Positions 13,511 through 13,873 of a stretch of 13,873 nt of DNA are shown here, in pieces. This DNA comes from Deltaproteobacteria bacterium. GTDB taxonomy: Bacteria > Desulfobacterota_B > Binatia > UBA9968. Numbering within the stretch: position 1 is the first letter of the stretch; the number at the start of each line of letters is the position of its first letter. The stretch lies in NCBI GenBank assembly GCA_016193385.1, contig JACPSF010000257.1, positions 1 to 13,873 on the forward strand, written 5' to 3'. Made by a program: the position numbers and the translations under genes. The notes below the pieces were generated by a model. It made no database searches and was not told where the DNA came from. It was given only the letters and a program-made list of their open reading frames with translations.

Positions 13511-13873
13511 TTAACTGTGTGTCGTTGGCCTCTGCAGGGCGCGGGCGAAGGCGCGGCGGAGAAAAACACCGATAAGGTGGCGTTTGTACTCCGCGCTCCC
13601 TTCTAGGTCGTCCACAGGATCGGTGGCCTCGACCAAGGCCTTAGCCGCATCCGGGAGTTGTTTTTCTACTTTATCCCTCGGACCCGCGAGTAGAGCTTCA
13701 GCCTTGTCAGATCGGCATGGCTTGGGACTGGCGCTTCCCACAACGGCCCGGGCCGCTTTGATGTTCTGCCCGTCGTCTAACTCCAGAACCAGCGCCAACC
13801 CGAGTGTCGGTCGCTCGTGGGTTTGAAACTTGAGGTAGGCGGCGCGCCGGGGTTTTGCCGAAAGAGGGATCGC
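13511..13873 (-). CDS. Molybdenum hydroxylase medium subunit, FAD-binding (second CoxM-like), partial (N-terminus off window)
   Basis: Reading leftwards from the window edge, 120 codons and a TAA stop (13513-13511) are open. The sequence is the C-terminal domain of a CO-dehydrogenase-type flavoprotein subunit: it begins RRAAYLKFQTHERPTLGLAL, continues with DDGQNIKAARAVVGSASPKP, and ends with the hallmark GSAEYKRHLIGVFLRRAFARAL. The N-terminal FAD-binding part lies outside the window. The KFQTHERPTLG stretch compares with KVPQKASGFAIVG of the first FAD subunit (6250-7116), so the two are clearly different paralogues. It is the last gene of its visible unit on the minus strand, so any small and large subunits should lie further right. 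The frame continues upstream through this point, so TTG at 13798 is internal and not the start. Confidence 0.85.
   Translation of the reverse strand, partial: AIPLSAKPRRAAYLKFQTHERPTLGLALVLELDDGQNIKAARAVVGSASPKPCRSDKAEALLAGPRDKVEKQLPDAAKALVEATDPVDDLEGSAEYKRHLIGVFLRRAFARALQRPTTHS

Noticed and set aside
1..13873. CRISPR array, tRNA, rRNA or riboswitch
   Set aside because: No regularly spaced repeats, no cloverleaf with CCA-compatible acceptor and no rRNA-like or known aptamer core was seen by eye. A covariance-model scan (Infernal/tRNAscan) would settle this; I could not run one.

Overview
The window looks like a piece of a moderately GC-rich genome of a metabolically versatile, Gram-negative-type bacterium. 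It has dense gene packing, GTG/ATG starts with Shine-Dalgarno sites, Sec and Tat signal peptides, several NitT/TauT-type ABC importers, and two carbon-monoxide-dehydrogenase-like molybdenum hydroxylase loci. That mix is typical of uncultured soil or subsurface lineages (deltaproteobacteria-like, Binatota, Methylomirabilota or Rokubacteria-like). This is an inference from gene content; there is no rRNA or other phylogenetic marker here.

Layout. (a) 1-2351, minus strand: an ABC importer operon transcribed SBP -> permease -> ATPase, with a good sigma70-like promoter at 2392-2419 and a strong GC hairpin between the SBP and permease genes. The ATPase runs off the left edge. (b) 2574-3410, minus strand: an exported or membrane-anchored phosphodiester glycosidase-like (NAGPA/DUF2233) protein, divergent from the next cluster. 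(c) 3462-8671, plus strand: a molybdenum hydroxylase cluster ordered small [2Fe-2S] subunit, large Mo subunit, FAD subunit, then a small DoxX-type membrane protein and an RNase Z-like metallo-beta-lactamase-fold hydrolase. (d) 8672-9025: a gene-free stretch that looks like a decayed repeat or insertion remnant. (e) 9026-11624: a second importer, with permease and ATPase on the plus strand and a Tat-exported SBP convergent on the minus strand. (f) 11859-12683: a dienelactone hydrolase family protein. (g) 13050-13448: a small secreted protein of unknown function. (h) 13511-13873, minus strand: the C-terminal end of a second CoxM-like FAD subunit running off the right edge.

How the genes may work together. 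The Mo hydroxylase would oxidise a small carbonyl, aldehyde, N-heterocyclic or related substrate, with electrons passing from the Mo site through two [2Fe-2S] clusters to FAD. The flanking importers, the dienelactone hydrolase and the MBL-fold hydrolase suit uptake and breakdown of small organic compounds. No substrate can be assigned from sequence alone.

Most notable observation: the large (CoxL-like) subunit has both halves of the family intact and in frame, but goes straight from the end of its N-terminal Mo-domain region (…LTGLM335) to the RVAQELAIDP segment. It skips the stretch of roughly 40-50 residues that normally carries the active-site AYRGAGRPEA-type loop. This is either a real in-frame internal deletion that should disable or radically alter the enzyme, or an assembly error. 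I did not find convincing evidence of a wholly new multi-gene system. The rest of the window is ordinary gene content with some curious intergenic structure.
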